DNA of 64,000 nt from Roseovarius sp. (GTDB taxonomy: Bacteria; Pseudomonadota; Alphaproteobacteria; Rhodobacterales; Rhodobacteraceae): contig NZ_JAUCYU010000011.1 of NCBI RefSeq assembly GCF_030373445.1, forward strand, positions 1 to 64,000, given 5' to 3'. The notes below the pieces were generated by a model. That model did no database searches. It had not been told where the DNA came from and saw only the letters and a list, made by a program, of their open reading frames with translations. Both the position numbers and the translations under genes were made by a program. This document shows, in pieces, positions 35,732 through 43,099 of the stretch; positions within the stretch are counted from its first letter, which is position 1; every line of letters begins with the position of its first letter.

Positions 35732-36501
35732 GCATCCTGCTTGACGTCAAGGACGTGGCCAAGCGGTTCGGCGGGCTGACCGCGCTCAAGGACGTCACCT
35801 TTTCCGTGGCCGAGGGCGAGATCGTCGGCCTGATCGGCCCCAACGGCGCCGGCAAGACGACCTGTTTCAACGTGATCAGCGGCACCCTCCCTCTGTCGGA
35901 CGGACGCATCACCTTCCAGGGCCAGGACATCGTCGGGCTGCGCCCCAACCGGATCATCCGAATGGGGCTGGCCCGCACCTACCAGGCGACAAGCGTCTTC
36001 CCGCACTCGACCGCGCTCGAGAACGTCATGCGCGGCGCCTTCTGCCGGAGCGAGGACACGTTCCTCGGCTCGATGCTGGCCACCCGCGCCTCGCGCGAGG
36101 CCCAGTCGAAAGAGCGCGATCGCTGCATGGCGATCCTCGACCGGGTCGGCATCGCCCATGTCCACGACCACCTCGCCGGCGCCTTGCCCTATGGCTACCA
36201 GCGGCGGCTGGGCGTTGCCATCGCGCTCGCCTCCTCGCCGAAGGTGATCATGATGGACGAACCCGCCGCCGGGCTGAACCCCGAGGAAAGCATGGCCATG
36301 GGCCAGCTCATCAGGGACATCCATACCGACGGGCAGGTCAGCGTGCTGATCGTCGAACATGACATGAAACTCGTGATGGGCATCTGCGACCGCATCATCG
36401 TCCTCGATCACGGCGAACAGATCGCCGCCGGAAGCCCGAACGAGGTCCGCAACAACCCGCAGGTGATCGAGGCCTATCTCGGAACGGAGGTCGAGGCATG
36501 A
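35728..36501 (+). CDS. LIV-type ABC ATPase, LivG-like
   Basis: The 257-residue ATPase has Walker A GPNGAGKTT (residues ~38-46) and the LivG-specific RTYQATSVFPHSTALENVM Q-loop region. The signature is degenerate: it reads LPYGYQRRLGVA rather than LSxGQQ, as often seen in this subfamily. Walker B IMMDEPAAGLNPEE and the C-terminal GSPNEVRNNPQVIEAYLG are also present. It overlaps its neighbours by four bases on both sides. The start is defined by the overlap, since the upstream open frame is a shadow of the permease genes. Confidence 0.92.
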   Translation: MSILLDVKDVAKRFGGLTALKDVTFSVAEGEIVGLIGPNGAGKTTCFNVISGTLPLSDGRITFQGQDIVGLRPNRIIRMGLARTYQATSVFPHSTALENVMRGAFCRSEDTFLGSMLATRASREAQSKERDRCMAILDRVGIAHVHDHLAGALPYGYQRRLGVAIALASSPKVIMMDEPAAGLNPEESMAMGQLIRDIHTDGQVSVLIVEHDMKLVMGICDRIIVLDHGEQIAAGSPNEVRNNPQVIEAYLGTEVEA

Positions 36502-37211
36502 CCGCGCTATCCCTTCAGGACATCCGAGTCAGCTATGGCCCGATGGCCGCCCTCCACGGCCTGTCGATGGATGTGGGCGAGGCCGAGATCGTGGCGCTCA
36601 TCGGCTCCAACGGCGCGGGCAAGACGACCACGCTGCGCGCCATCATGGGCCTGACCCCGCCCGACAGCGGCGCCATCTCCTTCGACAACCGAGACATCTC
36701 CGGCATGCGCCCGCCCGCGGTGGTGGGCCTGGGCATCGCGCTCTCGCCCGAGGGCCGCCGCGTCTTTCCGCAGATGACGGTGGAAGAGAACCTCCAGCTC
36801 GGCGCCTACCTCAAGCCCGACAAGGCCCAGGCGAAAGCCTCGATGGAGCGGGTCTACGGCTACTTCCCCCGCCTGCTCGAACGGCGCACCCAGATGGCGG
36901 GCTCCATGTCCGGCGGCGAACAGCAGATGCTCGCCATCGGCCGCGCCCTCATGGCCCGGCCCCGGCTCCTCCTCCTCGACGAGCCGTCGCTCGGCCTTGC
37001 GCCCATCCGGGTACAGGAAATCGGCCGCATCATCGAGGAGATCAACCGCGAGGAAGGCATCTCGATCGTGCTGGTGGAACAGAATGCCAGCATGGCCCTG
37101 CGCCTCTGTCACCGCGCCTACGTGATCGAAAGCGGCTCCATCGCCCTGCAGGGCAGCGGCCGCGACCTCGCCGCAAGCGAACATGTCCGGAAGGCCTATC
37201 TCGGCATCTGA
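36498..37211 (+). CDS. LIV-type ABC ATPase, LivF-like
   Basis: The 237-residue second ATPase has Walker A GSNGAGKTT (~36-44), the Q-loop ALSPEGRRVFPQMTVEENL typical of LivF, signature MSGGEQQMLAIGRAL, Walker B LLLLDEPSLGL and the switch histidine replaced by Gln in LVEQNAS, which is normal for LivF. It completes the five-part importer. It is followed after 65 bases by the TcuA-like gene. Confidence 0.93.
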   Translation: MTALSLQDIRVSYGPMAALHGLSMDVGEAEIVALIGSNGAGKTTTLRAIMGLTPPDSGAISFDNRDISGMRPPAVVGLGIALSPEGRRVFPQMTVEENLQLGAYLKPDKAQAKASMERVYGYFPRLLERRTQMAGSMSGGEQQMLAIGRALMARPRLLLLDEPSLGLAPIRVQEIGRIIEEINREEGISIVLVEQNASMALRLCHRAYVIESGSIALQGSGRDLAASEHVRKAYLGI

Positions 37212-37276
37212 GCCGCCCCCGGACAAACCAACCAGAACCGCCGCCATCCGGGCGGCGCCGAACAAGGAGAGATCAA

Positions 37277-38785
37277 TTGAGCGACTATGACGTGATCGTC
37301 GTCGGCTGCGGCAACGCGGCCCTCTGCGCGGCCATCTCGGCGCATGAGAACGGGGCCAGGACACTGGTCCTCGAACGCGCCCCCGAAGACGAGAGGGGCG
37401 GCAATTCCTACTTCACCGCCGGCGGCTTCCGCTTCGCCCACGAGGGGCTCGAGGACGTCACCGAGGACATCCTCACCGACCTCTCCGACGACGAGCGCGA
37501 GCAGATCATCCTGCCGCCCCACAGCCGCGAATTCTTCATGGACCAGATGCGCGAAGTCACCCGCTTCCAGTGCGACGAGGAACTCGCCGGCCTGCTGGTC
37601 GACCGTTCCCGCATGACGATGGGCTGGCTGCGCAAGCACAACATCCGCTTCGTGCCCATGTTCGGCCGCCAGTCCTACCTCGTCGACGGCAAGCACCACT
37701 TCTACGGCGGCGTCAACATCGAGGCGGTCGGCGGCGGGGCAGGGCTTGTCGAGGCCGAGATCGCCCGCGCCGAGAAGCTCGGCATCGAGATCCGCTACGG
37801 CCACGCCGCCATCGGCCTCCTGCAATCGCAGGACCGCACCGTCACCGGCGTGAAGATCCGCACGAAGGAGGGCTATTCCGAGATCAACGCCAAATCCGTG
37901 ATCCTCGCCTCCGGCGGGTTCGAGTCGAACGCCGAGATGCGCGTGCGCTACCTCGGGGTCGGCTGGGATCTCTGTCGCGTGCGCGGGACCCGCCACAACA
38001 TGGGCGAGGGCATCAAGATGGCGCTCGAGATCGGCGCCAAGCCCTACGGCAACTGGTCTTCCTGCCACTCCTGCGAATGGGACATCTCGGCCCCGCCCTA
38101 TGGCGACCGCTGGGTGCTCGACAACTTCCAGAAGCACTCCTACCCGCTGGGCATCATGGTCAACACCAATTGCGAGCGCTTCGTCGACGAGGGCGCCGAT
38201 TACCGCAACCTGACCTACGCCAAGTACGGGCGCGAGATCATGGCCCAGCCCAACCGAACCGCCATCCAGATCTTCGACCAGCAGACCATCCACCGCCTGC
38301 GCGACGAGTACCGCATCCGCGAGGTCACGAAAGCCACCTCCGACACGATCGAGGGCCTCGCCGAACAGCTCGACCTCGACCCCGAGAAGCTGGCCCGCAC
38401 GGTCCGCGAATACAACGAGGCCTGCCAGGGCGGCGACTACAACCCCTCCATCCTCGACGGCGTCGGCACCCGGGGCATCACCCCGCCCAAAAGCCACTGG
38501 GCCCTGCCGATCAACGAGCCGCCCTACGAGGCCTATGTCTGCACCACCGGCATCACCTTCACCTTCGGCGGGCTGCAGATCAACACGTCGGGAGAGGTGC
38601 AGGACATGACCGACCAGTCGATCCCCGGCCTCTACGCCGCGGGCGAACTCGTCGGCGGCCTCTTCTACGAGAACTACCCCGGCGGCACCGGCCTGATGTC
38701 CGGCTCGGTGTTCGGCAAGCTCGCCGGCGAAAGCGCCGCGGCCTATGTCGGCGCGTCCTCCGGCAATGTTCAGAAGGTCTCCTGA
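37277..38785 (+). CDS. FAD-dependent dehydrogenase, TcuA-like (tricarballylate family)
   Basis: The 502-residue flavoprotein has an N-terminal FAD motif VVGCGNAALCAAISAHENG, the fumarate-reductase-type segments GGNSYFTAGGFR and HYPGGTGLMSG-like YENYPGGTGLMSGSVFG, and TTGITFTFGGLQINTSGEV near the active site. Its closest known relatives oxidise tricarballylate to cis-aconitate. The partner TcuB, which takes electrons from TcuA to quinones, is not encoded here. TTG at 37277 is the start (AAGGAG eight bases upstream). It is last in the ABC importer unit, suggesting it acts on the imported compound directly by introducing a double bond. Confidence 0.85.
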   Translation: MSDYDVIVVGCGNAALCAAISAHENGARTLVLERAPEDERGGNSYFTAGGFRFAHEGLEDVTEDILTDLSDDEREQIILPPHSREFFMDQMREVTRFQCDEELAGLLVDRSRMTMGWLRKHNIRFVPMFGRQSYLVDGKHHFYGGVNIEAVGGGAGLVEAEIARAEKLGIEIRYGHAAIGLLQSQDRTVTGVKIRTKEGYSEINAKSVILASGGFESNAEMRVRYLGVGWDLCRVRGTRHNMGEGIKMALEIGAKPYGNWSSCHSCEWDISAPPYGDRWVLDNFQKHSYPLGIMVNTNCERFVDEGADYRNLTYAKYGREIMAQPNRTAIQIFDQQTIHRLRDEYRIREVTKATSDTIEGLAEQLDLDPEKLARTVREYNEACQGGDYNPSILDGVGTRGITPPKSHWALPINEPPYEAYVCTTGITFTFGGLQINTSGEVQDMTDQSIPGLYAAGELVGGLFYENYPGGTGLMSGSVFGKLAGESAAAYVGASSGNVQKVS

Positions 38786-38809
38786 TCGCCGGTCCGCGTC
38801 ACATGAAGC

Positions 38810-38833
38810 GGCCCGGGCAGGTCTGCCCGGGCC
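38810..38833. terminator. Bidirectional hairpin between convergent genes
   Basis: GGCCCGGGCA / TGCCCGGGCC is a perfect 10-bp stem with a 4-base loop, placed between the convergent TcuA-like and PrpF-like genes. It probably ends transcription from both sides. Confidence 0.7.
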
Positions 38834-38880
38834 GTCATGCCGTAACGGCACAATTCGCGTCGCAACAGGGCAGGGGCCCC

Positions 38881-40026
38881 TCAGCCGCCGGGCAGGCGCA
38901 CGAACCCCTCGAACAGCGTCCGCGCCGTGCGATAGATCACGCCCTTGCGCGCCGTGACTTCGCCGCCGGTGGTCTCCACCTCGGCATCCACCACGATCAC
39001 GCCCGAAGGGTGCGCCACCGTGATCGCGCCGTCTCCCGCCTTGCAAAGCGCCCCGGGCACCGACCCGGGCACGCGCGCCGCCACCGCAAGGCAGATCGCC
39101 CCGGTGATCGGCACCGCCCGGTGCGGCTGCTCCATCGAGATCATCCGCACCCCCAGCGACATCTCGCCCGCCCCGATGATCTCGCCCGACAGGGTCGTCA
39201 CATCGGCCGGCGCCGCCACGATGGCGACCTTGGGAACGCTCGGGATCTCCGCCGCGCCCGCAAGGTCCGCCGCCATGCCCATCCGCACCGACCCGGCACA
39301 GCGCAACGCCTCCATGTCCGCCATGAACGCCGTATCGGCGGCCAGCGCCCCCGGCGTCTCGCCCCCGGTCTTGCCCAGGTCCGCGGCGGCCACGAAAACG
39401 CAAGGGTTCGCCGCATCCACGAGGCTCGCCCGTACCTTTCGCCCGTCGGGCAGGGCCAGCAGGTCACAGGCAGTCCCGCTCGGCAGCAGCCGCCCGGTCC
39501 GCGCGCCCCCGGGCTCGAGAAACTCCAGCCGGATGGGCGCCGCCCGCCCCGCGACACCGGCAATGGCCATGTCGCCCGCGGGCGCCAGCAATCCATCTTC
39601 CACCGGGAACCGCGCCACGATGATCTTCCCCGTGTTCGTGTTGTGGATGCGCACCCGCGCCTCGCCCGTCTCCGGCGCCGCGACAAGACCCATCTCCAGC
39701 GCCGCGGGCCCCATGGCGGAACTCATGTTGCCGCAATTGCCCGCGTAATCCACCGTCGCCTTGTCGGTGCCGATCTGCGCGAAGGTATAGTCGATATCCG
39801 CATCGTCCCGGCTCGGCGGCCCGATCACGCAGACCTTCGACAGCGAGGATATGCCGCCCCCCATCCCGTCAAGCTGCCGCCCGTTCGGGTCGGGCGCGCC
39901 CATCGCCCCGAGGAACAGCGCGTCCCATTCCCCGCGCTCGGCAGGCAGGTCCTTCACATGGAACACGAGGGCGTTCGACGTGCCCCCGCGCATGAACAAC
40001 GCCGGCAGTCTGCGGTGTGCCATCAT
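38881..40026 (-). CDS. PrpF-family isomerase (aconitate/oxalomesaconate type)
   Basis: The 381-residue protein has the PrpF hallmarks: LPALFMRGGTSNALVFH at the N-terminus, LDGMGGGISSLSKVCVIG, the catalytic YAGNCGNMSSAMGPAAL and the later NPCVFVAA. PrpF, methylitaconate isomerase and 4-oxalomesaconate tautomerase share this fold and move double bonds in substituted aconitates or mesaconates by proton abstraction. It follows the lyase gene by 15 bases on the minus strand. With a flavoprotein that may create an aconitate-like alkene, double-bond repositioning is the expected role. The specific substrate is inferred only. Confidence 0.88.
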   Translation of the reverse strand: MMAHRRLPALFMRGGTSNALVFHVKDLPAERGEWDALFLGAMGAPDPNGRQLDGMGGGISSLSKVCVIGPPSRDDADIDYTFAQIGTDKATVDYAGNCGNMSSAMGPAALEMGLVAAPETGEARVRIHNTNTGKIIVARFPVEDGLLAPAGDMAIAGVAGRAAPIRLEFLEPGGARTGRLLPSGTACDLLALPDGRKVRASLVDAANPCVFVAAADLGKTGGETPGALAADTAFMADMEALRCAGSVRMGMAADLAGAAEIPSVPKVAIVAAPADVTTLSGEIIGAGEMSLGVRMISMEQPHRAVPITGAICLAVAARVPGSVPGALCKAGDGAITVAHPSGVIVVDAEVETTGGEVTARKGVIYRTARTLFEGFVRLPGG

Positions 40027-40041
40027 CCCATCCCCGGTCTG

Positions 40042-40968
40042 TCAGGAGCCGTCGTACCTGTCCGCCAGCGTATCGAACTCGTCCTTGCCCACAAGCCTCT
40101 GCCGCTCGGCGAAACTCGCCAGCCGGTCCGACACCCCGTCAAGCGACCCGGTCCGCCGCAAATGGCCCAGCACGTCATGCATCGCCCGGACCGAGGCCTG
40201 AAGCGCCGCGTTGGCATACAGCACCAGCGAGAACCCGGCATCGCTCAGCGCGTCGGGCGTCATCATCGGGGTCTTTCCGCCGAAGACGAAATTGATCAGC
40301 TGCGGCGCCGGAAGCTGTCCGATGGCGCGGATTTCCTCCTCGTTCTCGGGCGCCTCGACAAAGATCATGTCCGCCCCCGCCTCGATCATCCGGTGCGCCC
40401 GCTCCATCGCCGCCTCGAACCCCTCGATCGCCCGAACATCCGTTCTCGCGATGATCATCGTATTGCCGTCGCGCCGCGCATCGAGACAGGCTTTCAGCTT
40501 CCCCACGAACTCCTCCGTCGGGATCACCGCCTTGCCGGCGAAGTGCCCGCATTTCTTCGGAAAGACCTGGTCCTCGATCTGGATCGCGGCGGCCCCCGCA
40601 CGCTCCAGCTTGCGCACGGTGTTGTAGGCGTTCAGCGCGTTGCCGAAACCCGTGTCCATGTCGACGATCAGGGGCAGGGTGCAGACATCGCTGATCCGCG
40701 CCGTGGCCTCGACCACCTCGTTCGACGTCACGAAACCGAGATCGGGAAGCCCCAGCGACATGTTGGTAAGGCCGGCCCCGGTAAGATAGGCCGCGCGAAA
40801 CCCCAGGTCTTCGACAATGCGCGCCGTCAGGGCATTGGGTGCGCCGGGCAGGACAACCGCGTTCTTCTCCGCGACCAGCGCCCTGAGGACACTCCGGCGA
40901 TCGGCGAAATCCGTGTCCCGACCCGTTTCCGGGGCACGTCGGGTGTCGTCCGTCACAGCGTTGTTCAT
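40042..40968 (-). CDS. Isocitrate lyase/PEP mutase superfamily lyase
   Basis: The 308-residue enzyme has the superfamily signature QVFPKKCGHFAGKAVIP around residues 132-148, with the mobile-loop cysteine, the metal-binding aspartates in IVDMDTGFGN, and ARTDVRA on the next strand. Relatives are 2-methylisocitrate lyase, oxaloacetate decarboxylase, dimethylmalate lyase and oxaloacetate hydrolase. The motif KKCGH favours C-C lyases over the mutase. The ATG at 40968 is favoured over a GTG at 41001. It heads the two-gene unit with the PrpF-like isomerase and has a GntR operator 55 bases upstream, so it is likely the cleaving step of this regulon. Confidence 0.88.
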   Translation of the reverse strand: MNNAVTDDTRRAPETGRDTDFADRRSVLRALVAEKNAVVLPGAPNALTARIVEDLGFRAAYLTGAGLTNMSLGLPDLGFVTSNEVVEATARISDVCTLPLIVDMDTGFGNALNAYNTVRKLERAGAAAIQIEDQVFPKKCGHFAGKAVIPTEEFVGKLKACLDARRDGNTMIIARTDVRAIEGFEAAMERAHRMIEAGADMIFVEAPENEEEIRAIGQLPAPQLINFVFGGKTPMMTPDALSDAGFSLVLYANAALQASVRAMHDVLGHLRRTGSLDGVSDRLASFAERQRLVGKDEFDTLADRYDGS

Positions 40969-41022
40969 CGTGTCTGAATCCAAATTGCGGTTACCGGACA
41001 CTATGATGGCCGGAACAGATAT

Positions 41023-41041
41023 GTCAACTGTAGACAGTTGA
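41023..41041. promoter_or_regulatory. GntR operator before the lyase gene
   Basis: TCAACTG-TAGA-CAGTTGA is a perfect inverted repeat with 7-base arms (41024-41041), containing GTCAAC at 41023-41028 and GTTGA at 41037-41041. It is the third copy of the motif seen before the GntR gene and in the 32.5-kb divergent promoter. Confidence 0.72.
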
Positions 41042-41075
41042 AGGTTTCACCCGCCACCGCGCCCTCTGCCCGCCG

Positions 41076-41411
41076 ATGTCATCCCCGGCCCATTCGCTGG
41101 TCTACGGGCTCTATCACGATTTCGGCCGTAGCATCCCCTGCGGCGAGGTCCCGTCGCAGCGCGCGCAAGGCGCCGGCAGCGGTTATGGCCAGCGCTACAT
41201 GGTCTACGGGCGCATCCATGCCGGGCAGCAGGCGGCGATCGGCGTCTATTCCGATTCCGTGGTCGTGACGGTGCATTACCAGGGTGGCGGGGCAGGGGGC
41301 CGCACCGACCCCGCACCGACGCGATACCGACAAGATACCGACGTGGTACCAACATTGCGAAACCCCTATGCGGGAGCCGACCACGGCCCGCTGCCGCATC
41401 CCATGTATTAA
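41076..41411 (+). pseudogene. Remnant of a spore coat U (SCPU) domain protein
   Basis: The frame encodes LVYGLYHDFGRSIPCG, then GYGQRYMVYGRIHAGQQA and GVYSDSVVVTVHY, which is the C-terminal half of a spore coat U domain, a pilin-like beta-sandwich secreted through chaperone/usher-type systems. No signal peptide and none of the N-terminal half of the domain is present: a stop lies at 41031-41033 in the same frame. After the last domain strand the frame runs on into the phased ACCGAC repeat. No chaperone or usher gene is nearby. The simplest reading is a decayed, 5'-truncated gene. Confidence 0.65.
41302..41367. repeat. Phased ACCGAC repeat, copy A
   Basis: Five ACCGAC-like units (41304, 41315, 41326, 41337 and, as ACCAAC, 41348) are spaced by exactly 11 bases, that is about one helical turn each, followed by GAAACCCCT at 41359-41367. 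A second copy with the same order lies at 62978-63029; the 20 bases from the CGCACCGAC at 41312 onward are shared exactly. Confidence 0.7.
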
Positions 41412-41429
41412 CCGCAGTTCAGAAAAGAA

Positions 41430-41454
41430 TTCCGCACTGCGGAAGGAACGTTCC
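41430..41454. promoter_or_regulatory. IclR-type operator TTCCGC-N3-GCGGAA before TRAP genes
   Basis: TTCCGC-ACT-GCGGAA (41430-41444) is a perfect inverted repeat; directly after it comes a second palindrome, GGAACGTTCC (41445-41454). The first repeat recurs with a different spacer at 45981-45995 in front of the IclR gene. It lies 112 bases before the DctP-like ATG. Confidence 0.75.
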
Positions 41455-41565
41455 GGTATTTCGCTTTACAGTCCCCCCATTCGCGGCTTGTTTTGAAACC
41501 GATCCGGCACCGCGGCCAAGGGCCCTTCGCCCCCGCCGCCGCCGAACCAAGGGAGGAACCTGCAA

Positions 41566-42546
41566 ATGACCTATTTCAAACAGACTTTCTGTGCCGCCGC
41601 CATCCTGGCCGCGGCCGCCGTCCCGGCCCGCGCCGAGACCCTGACCATGCTGTCGAGCTGGGACGAAAGCTACAACGCCGTCCCCGTCTTCGCCCAAGGG
41701 TTTGCCGAGAAACTGGCCGAGAACTCCGGTGGCGACCTCACGGTCGAGCTGCGCGGCCCCGAAACCGTCTCGCCCTTCGAACAGCTTCAGCCGGTCTCGG
41801 CCGGCCTCTTCGACATGCTCTTCACCCACGGCGCCTATCACCTGGGCGAGACCGCCATGGCCTTCGGCATGGACGCGGTCACCGACGACCCCGAGGCGCG
41901 CCGCGAAAGCGGCATCTACGACGTGATCGACAGTCACTACAACAAGCGCAACCTCAAGCTCATCGGCGTCTTCTCGGCCGCCTCCGGTTATCACATCATG
42001 CTGCGCGAGCCCATCGGCGAGGACGGCGCGCTCGAAGGCCGCAAGATCCGCGCCTCGGGCACCTACCATGACCTCGTGACCGAACTTGGCGGCTCCGTCG
42101 TCACCCTGCCGGCGTCCGAGATCTACTCCTCGCTCGAACGCGGCGTGGTCGACGGCGCGGCCTGGCCCGTCTTCGGCGCGATGGACTACAAGTGGTACGA
42201 GGTCGCCGACTACATGACCCGCCCCACCTTCGGCGTCACCAACCTGTCGCTGTTCATGAACCTCGACACCTGGAACGGTCTGAGCGAAGATCAGCAGCAG
42301 ATGGTGGTCGACACCGCCACCACGCTGGAAGTCGAAGGGCGCCTGCACTTCGAGGACCTGTGGGAGAAGGAAGACAAGGCCATGCAGGAGGCCGGGCTCG
42401 AAATCACCCAGTTCGGTGACGAGACCGCCGAGAACGTGAACGCCATCTTCGCCGCCGGGATCTGGAAACAGGTCGAGGAGAAGGCCGGCGAAGACGGCAC
42501 GGCGTTCCACGAGCTCGCCGTCGAAAAAGGCCTGACCGCCGAGTAA
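41566..42546 (+). CDS. TRAP substrate-binding protein, DctP-like
   Basis: The 326-residue periplasmic receptor has a signal peptide (MTYFKQTFCAAAILAA, cleavage near VPARA-ET) and the DctP fold, with GRKIRASGTYHDLV carrying the substrate-binding arginine and ERGVVDGAAWPVF as the second hallmark. AGGGAGG precedes the ATG. It belongs to a unit with DctQ- and DctM-like permeases and an SDR, controlled from the TTCCGC/GCGGAA palindrome upstream. The acyl-CoA ligase and crotonases of the same regulon suggest a carboxylate that is activated to a CoA thioester after uptake. Confidence 0.92.
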   Translation: MTYFKQTFCAAAILAAAAVPARAETLTMLSSWDESYNAVPVFAQGFAEKLAENSGGDLTVELRGPETVSPFEQLQPVSAGLFDMLFTHGAYHLGETAMAFGMDAVTDDPEARRESGIYDVIDSHYNKRNLKLIGVFSAASGYHIMLREPIGEDGALEGRKIRASGTYHDLVTELGGSVVTLPASEIYSSLERGVVDGAAWPVFGAMDYKWYEVADYMTRPTFGVTNLSLFMNLDTWNGLSEDQQQMVVDTATTLEVEGRLHFEDLWEKEDKAMQEAGLEITQFGDETAENVNAIFAAGIWKQVEEKAGEDGTAFHELAVEKGLTAE

Positions 42547-42577
42547 ACCGGCCCGACCCCGGGAGGAGCAACACCGG

Positions 42578-43099
42578 ATGAAACGCCTCTGCCGCGTCCA
42601 TGACGCGATCACCGGCGCCACGTTCTGGGCGGCGTCATTCGGGGTCCTCTACCTCACCCTCGTAACGGCCGGAGAAGTCTTCGGCCGTTACGTCCTGGCC
42701 TCGCCCTCCGACTGGTCGCCCGACACGGCGGCGGTGGCCTTCGGCCTGATCACCTTCCTCGCGGTGCCGTACCTGACATGGAAATCCGGCCACGCGTCGA
42801 TGGATTTCATCGTCAACGCGGTGCCCCGGCGGGTGTCGGTCGGCATGATGCGCCTCAACTACGTCATCGGCTTCGCCGTCTGCGCGCTCTGCGCCTGGGT
42901 CGGCGGGGTCGAGGCCGCGCGCCAGATCTCCTCGGGCGTCATGATCGTCTCGGTCACGCCCATTCCCAAATGGGTCGTCTTCGTGCCGCTGGTCTACGGG
43001 CTGGCCAACTCGGCCCTCTATTTCATCCGCCATTTCGTGGCGACGTTCGAAAGATCGCCCGACACAGACAAGGGAGCGCCGACGTGGAGTGGTACGTAA
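42578..43099 (+). CDS. TRAP transporter small permease, DctQ-like
   Basis: The 173-residue protein has four membrane helices and the DctQ region GEVFGRYVLASPSDWSPDTA. Its end overlaps the GTG start of the DctM-like gene by 16 bases, so the two subunits are translationally coupled. It follows the receptor after 31 bases with GGGAGGAG in front of the ATG. Confidence 0.9.
   Translation: MKRLCRVHDAITGATFWAASFGVLYLTLVTAGEVFGRYVLASPSDWSPDTAAVAFGLITFLAVPYLTWKSGHASMDFIVNAVPRRVSVGMMRLNYVIGFAVCALCAWVGGVEAARQISSGVMIVSVTPIPKWVVFVPLVYGLANSALYFIRHFVATFERSPDTDKGAPTWSGT

Noticed and set aside
37570..40977. Very long plus-strand open frame of over 1100 codons
   Set aside because: It runs across the TcuA-like gene in another frame and antisense to PrpF and the lyase; its product is Arg/His/Pro-rich with no domain. 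It is a shadow caused by high GC.
41302..41367. CRISPR array or short tandem repeat array
   Set aside because: Units are 6-9 bases at 11-base steps without spacers of CRISPR length, and no cas genes are present.
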